This document shows, in pieces, positions 35,702-45,145 of a DNA stretch of 64,000 nt (position 1 is the stretch's first letter; every line of letters begins with the position of its first letter). The position numbers and the translations under genes were made by a program. The notes below the pieces were generated by a model. That model ran no database searches. It worked only from the letters and a program-made list of their open reading frames with translations, and was not told where the DNA came from. This DNA comes from Thermaurantimonas sp046299575. Lineage in GTDB: Bacteria; Bacteroidota; Bacteroidia; Flavobacteriales; Schleiferiaceae. The stretch spans positions 62,001-126,000 of the forward strand of contig NZ_JBKBHX010000007.1 of the NCBI RefSeq assembly GCF_046299575.1, written 5' to 3'.

Positions 35702-36286
35702 ATGAAAATAGTTACAGTTTCGCTGATAACAGTTTTTGCTCTCAGTTCATGTCTGAAAGATAGAAAGTTGAATGTGGATCAAGGTACAAATCCCCCTCCT
35801 CCTCCCGTTCGCGATACAGTTTCTCTACTCCAACCTAATATGTTACGAATAAATGAATTGGTGGCAAGCGGGAGCAATCTGCCGGATGAGTTTGGGCAAA
35901 ACAACGATTGGGTAGAAATTTTTAATCCTTCCAATACAAGCTGGGTTAAATTAACGGGTGGAAAAACCTTTTTGAGCGACAGTAAAGGAAACCCCACTAA
36001 ATTTGCTATCACTCGTGATTGGTATATTCCACCAAGAGGCTACCTGATTGTATTTTGTAATTCCCGCAACAGCGAAGGACAATTTATCAATACTTCTTTT
36101 GGCCTTTCTTCTTCGGGTGAGGATTTTGTTATTTCTTTTCAAGAATCATCGTCTTCTCCCCTGACAAGGATTGATGAAATGTCTTACACTCCCTACGATT
36201 TCACCAAGTCAATTGGTTTAAGGCCCGATGGTACCGGAAATACGTACTACGAAATGGTGATGACGCCTAATGCACCAAATCAATAA
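35702..36286 (+). CDS. Lipoprotein with lamin-tail (LTD) domain
   Basis: 194 residues. A lipoprotein signal peptide with lipobox LSSC (Cys17) is followed by a proline-rich linker and an LTD domain (about 48-190): LRINELVASGSNLPDEFGQNNDWVEIFNPSN, IPPRGYLIVFCNS and GEDFVISF. Bacterial LTD domains occur on secreted nucleases, phosphatases and cell-surface proteins, but here no enzyme domain is attached. First gene of a three-gene exported set; the next gene starts 24 bases later. Confidence 0.82.
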   Translation: MKIVTVSLITVFALSSCLKDRKLNVDQGTNPPPPPVRDTVSLLQPNMLRINELVASGSNLPDEFGQNNDWVEIFNPSNTSWVKLTGGKTFLSDSKGNPTKFAITRDWYIPPRGYLIVFCNSRNSEGQFINTSFGLSSSGEDFVISFQESSSSPLTRIDEMSYTPYDFTKSIGLRPDGTGNTYYEMVMTPNAPNQ

Positions 36287-36309
36287 CTTAATAAATAAAT
36301 TTTCTGTTT

Positions 36310-37044
36310 ATGATGCGTTACAAATTCGGCATAGCGGTTGCATTGTTTGTTCTTTCCATTGCAAATGTCTACGCTCAAAAGATTAAAAGAACGAAGATAG
36401 CGCCCTACATGTCGCATTACATCGAAGTATCTGAGCCAAGTGGATTGGTATATTACTCAAACAACAATTCACTATTCATAGTAAGCGACGATGGTGATCT
36501 TTTTGAAACCACACTAGATGGTAAAATCCTTCGCAAAGCGCCTTACGAGGGGGTCGATTTCGAAGCAGTTACTGTCGTAAATGATCTTATTTATGTAGTC
36601 GAAGAGCGTCACAGAAACGTTCTTGTATTTGACCCAAAAGACTTAAAACTTCTTCGCACGTATCATATACCTTACTCGGGCGGCAGAAATAAAGGGTTTG
36701 AATCAATAGCTTATATACCAGATAGTAGAAAATTTATTCTCGTTACCGAAAAAGACCCTGTATACATCGTGGAATTAGACACTGCCTTTCGCCAATTGAA
36801 CATTCAACGCTTTGAAGCCGCTCGCGATATTTCCTCAGCTACGTATTTCGAAGGTTTTCTTTATCTGTTGAGCGATGAAGACAGAACCATTTTCCAACTT
36901 TCACCTAAGGATTATTCCATTATACAGGCTTGGAGGGTGCCAATCATTAATCCCGAGGGCATCATGTTTTTACCAGACAGGAGCCTTCGAATCATCAGTG
37001 ATGACCGTGAAAAATTATATTACTTTAAAAATCCGAATCAATGA
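36310..37044 (+). CDS. SdiA-regulated-like exported beta-propeller protein
   Basis: 244 residues with a signal peptide (cleavage after VYAQ, about 23). Propeller-like repeats follow: EPSGLVYYSNNNSLFIVSDDGDLFE, FEAVTVVNDLIYVVEER, KGFESIAYIPDSRKFILVTEK and NPEGIMFLPDRSLRIISDD. This is the SdiA-regulated/phytase-like propeller pattern, with several acidic residues suitable for calcium. Enzyme activity is not shown. Its last 4 bases (ATGA) overlap the porin gene, so the two are translationally coupled. Confidence 0.8.
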   Translation: MMRYKFGIAVALFVLSIANVYAQKIKRTKIAPYMSHYIEVSEPSGLVYYSNNNSLFIVSDDGDLFETTLDGKILRKAPYEGVDFEAVTVVNDLIYVVEERHRNVLVFDPKDLKLLRTYHIPYSGGRNKGFESIAYIPDSRKFILVTEKDPVYIVELDTAFRQLNIQRFEAARDISSATYFEGFLYLLSDEDRTIFQLSPKDYSIIQAWRVPIINPEGIMFLPDRSLRIISDDREKLYYFKNPNQ

Positions 37045-38216
37045 AAAAAAAATTGCTATTACTTATAGTTTTCGTTGTAAACAAATTAGTTTTCAGTCAG
37101 GTAACTTTGACAAATGGTGATCATACCATAGAGATTACGGGTGCAGTTTCCACTTATTTTAACAAGAGATTTCTGAAAGAAAATGAATTAAACAAACGCA
37201 AAGACCGATTTAATCTGCGCGATGCACAGATTCAGATAGAAGGTCGGTATAAGCGCACGGTAGAATATGAGCTTCAGATTGACTTTTCAGACCTTGGACA
37301 GGCGGCTACCGGAGTGATTGATCCCGAAAACCCCGGAATCATGGATGCTTATGTGCGTTACAAAGGACTGCATGTAGTTGATATCACTTTCGGATACACC
37401 AAATTGCCTTATTCACGCTCATCGCTTGTACCTTTTATATATACACCCTATTGGCAAAGAGCTGAAATCGTGCGTGGCGATATTTTTTCGCGTCGCGATG
37501 TGGGAGTTTCGTTAGGAAAAACCTTCTGGAGGCAGCGCGCCCACATTGTGGCTGGTGTTTACAACGGGCTAGGTGAATTAAGCTTAAGAGGTGACAACGA
37601 TCCATCAGGAACATTAGAATATGTAGGAAGAGCAGAAGTCGCCTATCCATCGCGCTTCAGGTATAGGGATATAGACGATCGTATCACTCCAGTACCCATA
37701 GTTGCTGTCGGTATTAATGGCCGTTACGCCGATAAACGACAGCCTTTAGCCAATAGAACTCTACCTGCAGGAGCCGGCGGTGAATATGGTGTAAAAGTGA
37801 TCGACGGCATTAAATATGTCTACGGCTTCGATGTCGCCTTTCAGTGGATGGGTTTCTCTGCACAATATGAATTTCACTTTTACCGCGCCACACCACGCGA
37901 CTCAAACAATTTCATGCTCCTCGGACTTCCGAAATGGCAAACCGGAGGTTTTTATCAAGGCGGAGGAATGTACGGGCAGATAAATTACTTCGCCAAACCC
38001 CTGAAATCTATTTTCTCTCTTCGCTATGAAGAACTGATGCTCAACGACTTGCTTCCGGGTAAAATGGTAAGATTTGGAGGTGCCTATGCTTTTCAGTTAA
38101 ATAGCTGGAAGTCAATGTTAAAAGTGCAATACTGGCTTATTGATAGAGAAGATCCCCTCGACGAATTGAGCTGGAAATCACAGGTAAGAGTAGGCTGGCA
38201 ATATTTGTTTCAATAG
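37041..38216 (+). CDS. Porin, phosphate-selective porin O/P-like
   Basis: 391 residues with a signal peptide (KLVFSQ, about 20). The barrel pattern resembles the OprO/OprP family: RFNLRDAQIQIEGRYKRTVEYELQIDFSD near the N-terminus, PYSRSSLVPFIYTPYWQRAEI, and a C-terminus ending in the aromatic VGWQYLFQ. It probably forms an outer-membrane anion channel. Coupling to a propeller protein and an LTD lipoprotein suggests substrate capture at the surface, possibly a phosphorylated compound; this is inference. Confidence 0.8.
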   Translation: MKKKLLLLIVFVVNKLVFSQVTLTNGDHTIEITGAVSTYFNKRFLKENELNKRKDRFNLRDAQIQIEGRYKRTVEYELQIDFSDLGQAATGVIDPENPGIMDAYVRYKGLHVVDITFGYTKLPYSRSSLVPFIYTPYWQRAEIVRGDIFSRRDVGVSLGKTFWRQRAHIVAGVYNGLGELSLRGDNDPSGTLEYVGRAEVAYPSRFRYRDIDDRITPVPIVAVGINGRYADKRQPLANRTLPAGAGGEYGVKVIDGIKYVYGFDVAFQWMGFSAQYEFHFYRATPRDSNNFMLLGLPKWQTGGFYQGGGMYGQINYFAKPLKSIFSLRYEELMLNDLLPGKMVRFGGAYAFQLNSWKSMLKVQYWLIDREDPLDELSWKSQVRVGWQYLFQ

Positions 38217-38268
38217 AAATTTTAGGGAAATACTTTTTTCAGATATATCTGTACAATCGATTTTAAAA

Positions 38269-38276
38269 TACTTTTG
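38269..38276 (+). promoter_or_regulatory. -7 promoter box for the thrS-infC-rpmI-rplT operon
   Basis: TACTTTTG, full match, ends 19 bases before the thrS ATG. A perfect 12-base palindrome (cagatatatctg, 38240-38251) sits just upstream of the core promoter and could be an operator. No T-box or thrS-operator stem mimicking tRNA-Thr is visible. Confidence 0.55.
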
Positions 38277-38295
38277 CAGCCGTTTTTTAGGTTAA

Positions 38296-40239
38296 ATGAT
38301 TGAAATAACATTTCCCGACGGTAAGAAAAGAACATACGAAGACGGCACTACAGCCTTAAAAATCGCTGAAAGTATCAGCAATCAGCTGGCTAAAAACGTG
38401 CTCTCAGCCGAGTTAAACGGTAAGATCATTGAAGCCAATCAGCCCTTGTATGAGAGCGGTTCATTGCGACTTTTCACCTGGGATTCTGACGAAGGTAAGA
38501 GAGCCTTTTGGCACTCTTCTGCCCACGTGATGGCTCAGGCCATTCTCGATTACTATCCGAATGCTAAACTCACGATTGGTCCACCAATAGAAAATGGCTT
38601 TTATTACGATATCGACTTCGGCGACGAAGTGTTTGGAGAAGCTGACTTCGAGAAAATAGAAAAGCAAATGCTCAAGCGCGCGCAAGAAAAAGCAGAATTC
38701 AAAATGCGCAGCGTTTCCAAACAAGAGGCTTTGGAATATTATAAAGATAATCCCTACAAAACTGAACTCATTCAGAATCTCGAAGACGGCACCATTACCT
38801 TCTGCGACCACAGTACTTTTACCGATCTCTGTCGCGGTGGTCACATTCCAAATACCGGATTTATAAAAGCTGTAAAAATCTTAAATGCCGCTGGAGCGTA
38901 CTGGCGTGGCGATGAGAAGAACAAACAGCTCACGCGAGTTTATGGCATATCCTTCCCTAAGCAGTCGATGCTCGACGAATACCTTCAGCGACTCGAGGAG
39001 GCGAAAAAACGTGACCATCGTCGCCTTGGTGCTGAATTAGAGCTATTTGCATTCAGCCAGAGGGTTGGGAAGGGTTTACCACTTTGGTTACCTAAAGGTA
39101 CTGCCCTCCGCGAGCGCCTTGTGAAATTTTTACAAGAGGCTCAGAAAAAAGCTGGCTATCAGCAGGTAATTACTCCTCATATTGGCCATAAAGACCTCTA
39201 TGTGTGTTCAGGCCACTATGCCAAGTATGGCAAAGACAGTTTTCAACCCATTACTACTCCTGAAGAGGGCGAAGAGTTCTTACTCAAACCGATGAACTGC
39301 CCGCATCACTGCGAAATCTATCGCGTGAAACCAAGGTCGTACAAAGACCTTCCCTTGAGGTTAGCTGAATTTGGCACAGTATATCGCTACGAACAGAGTG
39401 GTGAGCTTCACGGCCTTACACGAGTAAGAGGCTTTACACAAGACGATGCGCACATCTTCTGTACACCCGATCAGCTAAAAGACGAGTTCAAGAAAGTTAT
39501 AGACCTTGTATTGTATATTTTCAAAGCCCTCGATTTCAACGAATACAAAGCTCAAGTATCATTGCGCGATCCAAACAATCCCGATAAATACATCGGCTCC
39601 GAAGAAAACTGGCAAAAGGCTGAGAAAGCCATCATAGAAGCTGCCGCTGAAAAAGGCTTACCTACAGTGATCGAATATGGCGAAGCAGCCTTTTACGGTC
39701 CCAAGCTCGACTTTATGGTAAAAGACGCACTCGGCCGCATGTGGCAGCTGGGAACTATTCAGGTCGATTACAACCTTCCTGAGCGCTTTGAGCTCGAATA
39801 CAAAGGTGCTGACAATCAAATGCACCGACCCGTTATGATTCACCGGGCCCCTTTTGGATCTATGGAACGCTTCGTGGCAGTTCTCTTAGAGCATTGTGGT
39901 GGCAACTTCCCTATCTGGTTGGCTCCTGACCAGGTCATCATTCTACCAGTTAGCGAAAAATATCACGAGTATGCCCTGAGAGTCGCCCAACAGCTCCATC
40001 AGCACGATATCCGCGCCCTTATCGACGAACGCAATGAAAAAGTAGGTCGCAAAATTCGAGATGCCGAGGTATCTAAGATTCCCTACATGATAATCGTAGG
40101 TGAACGTGAACAGGAGCATAACATTCTCAACGTGCGCAAGCACGGAGGCGAAACTCTTGGAGAAATGGATATTCCTACATTTGTAGAACGTTTAACCAAT
40201 GAAATCAACAGTTTAATTCCTCAATTTACTAACCCCTAA
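38296..40239 (+). CDS. thrS: Threonyl-tRNA synthetase
   Basis: 647 residues, full length. N-terminal TGS domain (1-60, IEITFPDGKKRTYEDGTTALKIAESI), the editing/SAD domain with HSSAHVMAQAI and DLCRGGHIPNTG, the class II core with LLKPMNCPHHCEIY and ELHGLTRVRGFTQDDAHIFC, and the anticodon-binding domain with LIDERNEKVGRKIRDAE. Motif 3 lies around IHRAPFGSMERF. It charges tRNA-Thr. First gene of the conserved translation operon. Confidence 0.98.
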   Translation: MIEITFPDGKKRTYEDGTTALKIAESISNQLAKNVLSAELNGKIIEANQPLYESGSLRLFTWDSDEGKRAFWHSSAHVMAQAILDYYPNAKLTIGPPIENGFYYDIDFGDEVFGEADFEKIEKQMLKRAQEKAEFKMRSVSKQEALEYYKDNPYKTELIQNLEDGTITFCDHSTFTDLCRGGHIPNTGFIKAVKILNAAGAYWRGDEKNKQLTRVYGISFPKQSMLDEYLQRLEEAKKRDHRRLGAELELFAFSQRVGKGLPLWLPKGTALRERLVKFLQEAQKKAGYQQVITPHIGHKDLYVCSGHYAKYGKDSFQPITTPEEGEEFLLKPMNCPHHCEIYRVKPRSYKDLPLRLAEFGTVYRYEQSGELHGLTRVRGFTQDDAHIFCTPDQLKDEFKKVIDLVLYIFKALDFNEYKAQVSLRDPNNPDKYIGSEENWQKAEKAIIEAAAEKGLPTVIEYGEAAFYGPKLDFMVKDALGRMWQLGTIQVDYNLPERFELEYKGADNQMHRPVMIHRAPFGSMERFVAVLLEHCGGNFPIWLAPDQVIILPVSEKYHEYALRVAQQLHQHDIRALIDERNEKVGRKIRDAEVSKIPYMIIVGEREQEHNILNVRKHGGETLGEMDIPTFVERLTNEINSLIPQFTNP

Positions 40240-40256
40240 AACCCCAAAGAAGACGA

Positions 40257-40778
40257 ATGTCGAAAGACACTATATCCTTTAGAATCAACGAAGAAATCAC
40301 CGAGCCTCAGGTCAGGCTAGTGGGCGATAATGTAGAGCAAGGCATCTACAGCACTCAAGACGCCCTAAGAATGGCAGAAGAACAAGGGATGGACCTTGTG
40401 ATGATTACAGAAAAGGCCATTCCACCTGTTTGTAAAATTATCGATTACAAGAAGTTTCTCTACGAACAAAAGAAAAAACAAAAGGAAATACAGGCCAATG
40501 CGGCCAAAATCATTGTAAAAGAAATCCGCTTCGGCCCTCAAACCGACGATCACGACTTCGAGTTTAAGAAAAAACACGCAAAAGCCTTTCTCGAAGAGGG
40601 TGCTAAAGTGAAAGCTTATGTTTTTTTTAAGGGAAGGTCTATTGTGTATAAAGAACAAGGTGAGATACTTTTGCTTCGACTTGCTCAAGAGTTAGAGGAT
40701 GTAGGAAAAGTTGAATCAATGCCAAAGCTCGAAGGTAAGCGAATGATAATGATTATAGCACCTAAGAAGAAAAAATAA
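40257..40778 (+). CDS. infC: Translation initiation factor IF-3
   Basis: 173 residues, starting MSKDTISFRINEEI. N-domain motifs VRLVGDNVEQGIYSTQDALRMAEEQGMDLVMI and PPVCKIIDYKKFLYEQKKKQKE, and C-domain KEIRFGPQTDDHDFEFKKKHAKAFLEEGAKVKAYVFFKGR. The start is an ordinary ATG rather than the rare AUU used in E. coli, so autoregulation through a rare start codon is not expected. 17 bases after thrS. Confidence 0.97.
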   Translation: MSKDTISFRINEEITEPQVRLVGDNVEQGIYSTQDALRMAEEQGMDLVMITEKAIPPVCKIIDYKKFLYEQKKKQKEIQANAAKIIVKEIRFGPQTDDHDFEFKKKHAKAFLEEGAKVKAYVFFKGRSIVYKEQGEILLLRLAQELEDVGKVESMPKLEGKRMIMIIAPKKKK

Positions 40779-40811
40779 ATCGCCGAATTCTATAAATAAA
40801 GTCTGTTGGAT

Positions 40812-41006
40812 ATGCCAAAGATGAAGACCAAATCGAGCGCAAAGAAGCGCTTTGCGATCACAGCCACAGGCAAGATCAAGAGAAAACAGTCAGGTAAGCG
40901 TCACATCCTGACCAAGAAAGCTACAGACCGCAAAAGAGCTCTCACAAAATACGCTCTTGTGCACAAAGCTGATAAGCCTAATGTAAAACTGATGCTCTGC
41001 ATCTAA
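40812..41006 (+). CDS. rpmI: 50S ribosomal protein L35
   Basis: 64 residues, MPKMKTKSSAKKRFAITATGKIKRKQSGKRHILTKK, the canonical L35 sequence. The frame can start two codons earlier at a TTG (40806), but L35 always begins MPKxKT, so the ATG at 40812 is chosen. Confidence 0.97.
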   Translation: MPKMKTKSSAKKRFAITATGKIKRKQSGKRHILTKKATDRKRALTKYALVHKADKPNVKLMLCI

Positions 41007-41089
41007 CCAATTCATGGTTTAAAAACCCTGTGTCCGGCTCTTAAAGTACTTGAAAATCAAGTCGCCTATCACAAAAAAATCTAAGTAAA

Positions 41090-41434
41090 ATGCCAAGATC
41101 CGTAAATCACGTAGCTTCCAGAGAGAGAAGGAAGAAAATAATTAAGATGGCCAAGGGCTACTATGGCCGAAGAAAAAATGTATGGACCGTAGCCAAAAAT
41201 GCCGTCGAAAAGGCACTCACATATCAATACCGCGACCGAAAAGCTCGAAAAAGAAATTTTCGCTCATTGTGGATAATGCGTATTAATGCTGGTGCTCGCA
41301 TGCACGGTATTTCTTATTCGCAACTGATCAACAAGCTAAAACAAGCCAACATACAGCTTAATAGAAAAGTGCTAGCTGACTTAGCAATGAATCATCCTGA
41401 TGCGTTCAAAGCTGTAATCGATCAAATAAAGTAA
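41090..41434 (+). CDS. rplT: 50S ribosomal protein L20
   Basis: 114 residues with the L20 pattern MPRSVNHVASRERRKKIIKMAKGYYGRRKN, RDRKARKRNFRSLWIMRINAGAR and YSQLINKLKQANIQLNRKVLADLA. Binds 23S rRNA early in assembly. Last gene of the operon, 83 bases after rpmI; that gap holds no recognisable L20 autoregulatory pseudoknot. Confidence 0.97.
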   Translation: MPRSVNHVASRERRKKIIKMAKGYYGRRKNVWTVAKNAVEKALTYQYRDRKARKRNFRSLWIMRINAGARMHGISYSQLINKLKQANIQLNRKVLADLAMNHPDAFKAVIDQIK

Positions 41435-41465
41435 AATAATAACGTAGAATTTGGCGATTTCAAAT

Positions 41466-41499
41466 ATCCCGGCTCGTTTATGGTCGGGATTTTTGTTTT
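41466..41499 (+). terminator. Intrinsic terminator after rplT
   Basis: Stem atcccg/cgggat (41466-41471 with 41485-41490), a 13-base loop and a ttttgtttt tail. The tail overlaps the stop codon of the convergent NarL-type regulator. Confidence 0.75.
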
Positions 41500-42145
41500 A
41501 CACAATCCCTTTCTTATAGGCCATCTTAATGGCTTGTGCCTTGTTGTTTACGTGCAGCTTTTTATAAATATTAGAAATGTGGGTTCGTACGGTATTTGGA
41601 CTGATAAACAGTCTTTCTGAAATCTGCCGATAATCAAGCCCGTTGATCAGATGCCTTAAAATGTCTACTTCTCTTTCACTGAGCACTTCTTCTTTGTTTT
41701 TTACGAGCTCCACCTGAGCACGCGACAGCAGCTGCAGGGTTTTACGAGCGATACGCGGGCTCATGGGAACTACGCCAAATTCTACCACGTCGCGTACGTG
41801 TTGTATTAGCTTATCTGCGCTTTCTTCCTTTAAAAGGTATCCTACAGCTCCTGATTTGATGGCTTCAAAAATCTTGTCATCGTCATCAAATACTGTGAGC
41901 ATGATGAATTTTATGGACGGGAAGAGTTCAGAAGCAATGGAAACAGCTTCTATACCGTTCATAATCGGCATATCGATGTCCATAAACACCACATCAGGCA
42001 ATTCTTTCGACTGTTTACACTTCTCTAAAAAGTCTTCTCCATCACTGGCTGTGAAAACGATTTTAAAATCAGGACTATGACGAATACGGTCTATTAAGCT
42101 TTGTATATTGATGCGTTTGTCATCGACTAATGCTAACTTAATCAT
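41498..42145 (-). CDS. NarL/FixJ-type response regulator
   Basis: 215 residues. Receiver (1-122) with D8-D9, phosphoacceptor D56 (VFMDIDMP), T83-region MLTVFDDD and K105 in LLKEES. LuxR-type HTH (about 148-212): LSEREVDILRHLINGLDYRQISERLFISPNTVRTHISNIYKKLHV. Encoded 48 bases after the HisKA_3 kinase on the same strand; the two form a two-component pair. A 7/8 promoter match (TTACTTTG) lies in the gap, so it may also be made separately. Confidence 0.94.
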   Translation of the reverse strand: MIKLALVDDKRINIQSLIDRIRHSPDFKIVFTASDGEDFLEKCKQSKELPDVVFMDIDMPIMNGIEAVSIASELFPSIKFIMLTVFDDDDKIFEAIKSGAVGYLLKEESADKLIQHVRDVVEFGVVPMSPRIARKTLQLLSRAQVELVKNKEEVLSEREVDILRHLINGLDYRQISERLFISPNTVRTHISNIYKKLHVNNKAQAIKMAYKKGIV

Positions 42146-42193
42146 GTTGAATAGAGTATTTTTTGAACTTTACAAAGTAAAGATGTAGGCCTA

Positions 42194-45118
42194 TCAATTC
42201 GCATACTGCATTTGATGTAAATCAAGTTCAATTTCAACGAGGGTACCATTGAATTTTTCGGAATGAATTACGACGGAAGCATTAATTTCATCAGCTCGAG
42301 CTTTTATATTTTTCAAGCCATAGTGGTCAAGAAATTCTGTATTCAGATTAAATCCTACACCATCATCAATTATTTGAATTTTAAGTTTATTATTTAACGT
42401 TTCAAAGTAGATTTTTATTCGATTACCCCGACTGTGTTTGAGCGAATTCGTAATGGATTCTTGTACGATTCTGAATAGATTGATGGCTAAGGATGGTGGA
42501 ATAATAATAGAATAATCTACATTTTCAAAATACTCAATTTCAATCGATTCATTGAGTTCACGAATTGACAAAACATATTGTTTTGTTTTGTCAATAAATT
42601 GTTCAATCGAAAGCTTTTTCGAATTTAAAAGCCAAATGGTTTCCCGAATTGTTTGAATCGCTTCTTTTGATACTTTTTCTAATTTTTTCAATTTCAAACG
42701 GTCATCGTCATTGAGTATTTTATAGTATTTTGAGGTAAACAGATTTATTTGAGATATCATATATGAGAGTTGAGCCCCGAGATTATCGTGAAGTTCTCTT
42801 GATATACGCATTCTTTCATTTTCAAGATTTTTCTGAACCTCGTATTTCAAAAGTATTTTTTGACGATTCTTTTCATAGAGATAAATGATGAATCCTGAAA
42901 TCATTATCAAAACAGAAAGTATTACGAGAGTGTAAAACCACCATGTCTTCCAAAATGGAGGTAATACTTTAATGAATATCTTCTTTATATCGCTTTTTTC
43001 TCCATATTGATTTATTACAAAAAATTCAAGAGTATATGATCCTTGCGGAAGATTGGTATAACGTATAAAGTTATTGTTTCCCGTATTAATAAAATTGCTT
43101 TCAATGGGCGATAATCTGTGAAAATACTCTGATTTTTCTTTACTTGTAAAGTTTATGTGTCGGATAGATAGTGAAATTGTGTTATTCGAATAATTTAATG
43201 TGATGTTATCTGGTGAATTTTTTAATTCAATTTCGTCATCTACCAAAATATTCGTAAAGTAAATATTTGGCTTTAAGTTGTTGTTGTAAATATTTTTAGT
43301 ATTTATAATATTAATCCCATTTACTCCACCGAAGTAAAAAAGATTTCCATTTTTACAATATGCATTTGTATTAAATTCGTTTGCTTGTAATCCGTCGTTC
43401 AGGCTGTATTTAATCGTCTTTTTATTTTTTAAATTAATAACATTAATACCTCTGTTGGTTGATATCCAAATGTTACCATCAGAATCAATCAGGGTAGCAT
43501 AAATAAAATTGTCTGATATATTGTGAGTTTTTTTTGTAATTAGTTCTTTAATTGTTAACTGATCATCCAAAATAAACAGACCTTCATTGGTTGAAACATA
43601 GATAAGCTCGTTCTCCCTTATTATGGCTTGTGCTCTGTTTGACAAGATTTTTCTCTTGTTTTCTGTGTTAATATCTATTGCATAGACGCCGTCAAAAGAA
43701 CTGCATAAAAGCGTGTTAAAGTCTTTTTGAAAGACATTTAGAATGTATGTATCTGTTTCGTATATATCTATCGTTCGAAATTTGTAATCTAATCGCTCAA
43801 TAATGATCTTTTTTTCACTTTTATTTGAAACAGAATAGGTGAGAAAATAATTGTTTATACCCTTTGCTATATTTATAAAAACAATATTTGGATCTTCTCT
43901 CAAGATTTTTTTAAATTTTTTATTTTCAAAGTAATATAAGCTCGTTGTGCTTATAACATAAAAATTATCAGGTGATTCAAAAGATGCCTCTATGTCCCAT
44001 ATAGCGTCCATGCCTGGTAATAAAATGTTTTTAAAATTGCCATTTGTATAATAGTAGGATATACCTCCACCATATACTCCTGTTACGATGGTCGAATCAC
44101 TCAATACGTGAATAGATTTCACCATATTAAGCGATGAATTCGGATTTTTTATGTGAATAAATTTATTATTGTCGCGAGAGAATATATAAAAACCATTGAT
44201 GTTTGTTAAAATAAATAAATTATCTTTATAATCTGTAAAAAAATCATAGACAAACAAACTACTGAAAGTAGGAAGAACTTCTTTTTTATCTATTTTGAGG
44301 TATTTTCCAACATTTGTTTGATAAATATACAGTTCATTTCCTTGTGCAATCCAGATTTTATCATTGTAGAGGTAAAATGATCGAATATCCTCAACCGATT
44401 GTGTCTCGAAGTAATGAATCTTAGAAGAAATTTCTACAGGAAGTGGATTATAGAAGTCTTCAGTATGAATGAGAATAGCAATATTTGTACGTTTATATTT
44501 TACTTTTTTTAATCTACAATTTTTCAAGGAATAAACCTTGTTATTTTCTATTAAGCTAATTATAATGGGCTTGTCATAGTCGTATAAATACAAAAAGTCA
44601 TCAAAGGCGACAAGGGTAAGAAAAGAATTTTCTACATGTATTTTTTTTATCTTTTTTAAATTGTCTAAATTAATTGTTTCGATTAGTGTGTCTTGATATA
44701 TGTATAATAGATTATTATTTACATCAAAAGTTTGGTAGTTTTTAAATTCATCTCTAGTGAGTAAGGAGTCATTAATAATGTCAATTATTTCAATACCAAA
44801 ATCATTTGAAACAATACAAAGATTTTTATAAAGATATAATTTTTTAATGTTTTTTGATTTGAGATATTTTGTTCCTTTAAAAATATCGGAATACATTTTA
44901 AATTCATGGCCATCCCAAATGTTGATATCGTTTGCTGTTCCAATCCACAGACGTCCGATGCTGTCTTGATCGATACTGTAAACAGAATTTTGAGAAAGTC
45001 CGTTGTTTGAATTGTAATTTAAAAACTTATATTGTACGATTTGTCCAAACAAATCGAAGACGGACATGAATGCACACGTCACTAAAATGATTAGCCTTAA
45101 TTTACGTGTGCTTAGCAT
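42194..45118 (-). CDS. Propeller-type sensor histidine kinase, HisKA_3 class
   Basis: 974 residues. Signal-like N-terminal helix (to FGQ, about 26), two-component regulator propeller repeats over about 620 residues (e.g. IDQDSIGRLWIGTANDINIWDG and DGNIWISTNRGINVIN), a Y_Y_Y domain (about 640-720), one transmembrane helix (WWFYTLVILSVLIMISGFIIYLY), HisKA_3 with H777 in RISRELHDNLGAQ, and an ATPase domain with DDGVGFN. It senses an unknown periplasmic signal, probably a glycan or similar, and phosphorylates the NarL-type regulator. The sensor half is AT-rich. Confidence 0.92.
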   Translation of the reverse strand: MLSTRKLRLIILVTCAFMSVFDLFGQIVQYKFLNYNSNNGLSQNSVYSIDQDSIGRLWIGTANDINIWDGHEFKMYSDIFKGTKYLKSKNIKKLYLYKNLCIVSNDFGIEIIDIINDSLLTRDEFKNYQTFDVNNNLLYIYQDTLIETINLDNLKKIKKIHVENSFLTLVAFDDFLYLYDYDKPIIISLIENNKVYSLKNCRLKKVKYKRTNIAILIHTEDFYNPLPVEISSKIHYFETQSVEDIRSFYLYNDKIWIAQGNELYIYQTNVGKYLKIDKKEVLPTFSSLFVYDFFTDYKDNLFILTNINGFYIFSRDNNKFIHIKNPNSSLNMVKSIHVLSDSTIVTGVYGGGISYYYTNGNFKNILLPGMDAIWDIEASFESPDNFYVISTTSLYYFENKKFKKILREDPNIVFINIAKGINNYFLTYSVSNKSEKKIIIERLDYKFRTIDIYETDTYILNVFQKDFNTLLCSSFDGVYAIDINTENKRKILSNRAQAIIRENELIYVSTNEGLFILDDQLTIKELITKKTHNISDNFIYATLIDSDGNIWISTNRGINVINLKNKKTIKYSLNDGLQANEFNTNAYCKNGNLFYFGGVNGINIINTKNIYNNNLKPNIYFTNILVDDEIELKNSPDNITLNYSNNTISLSIRHINFTSKEKSEYFHRLSPIESNFINTGNNNFIRYTNLPQGSYTLEFFVINQYGEKSDIKKIFIKVLPPFWKTWWFYTLVILSVLIMISGFIIYLYEKNRQKILLKYEVQKNLENERMRISRELHDNLGAQLSYMISQINLFTSKYYKILNDDDRLKLKKLEKVSKEAIQTIRETIWLLNSKKLSIEQFIDKTKQYVLSIRELNESIEIEYFENVDYSIIIPPSLAINLFRIVQESITNSLKHSRGNRIKIYFETLNNKLKIQIIDDGVGFNLNTEFLDHYGLKNIKARADEINASVVIHSEKFNGTLVEIELDLHQMQYAN

Positions 45119-45135
45119 TTCTTTTTATTATAATT

Positions 45136-45143
45136 CAAAGATA
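45136..45143 (-). promoter_or_regulatory. -7 promoter box for the HisKA_3 kinase
   Basis: TATCTTTG on the minus strand, full match, 17 bases upstream of the kinase ATG and immediately after the DUF2797 stop. The kinase therefore starts its own transcript. Confidence 0.6.
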
Positions 45144-45145
45144 TT

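Noticed and set aside
41007..41089. Possible L20 autoregulatory leader between rpmI and rplT
   Set aside because: No pseudoknot or L20-binding-site mimic could be recognised by eye.
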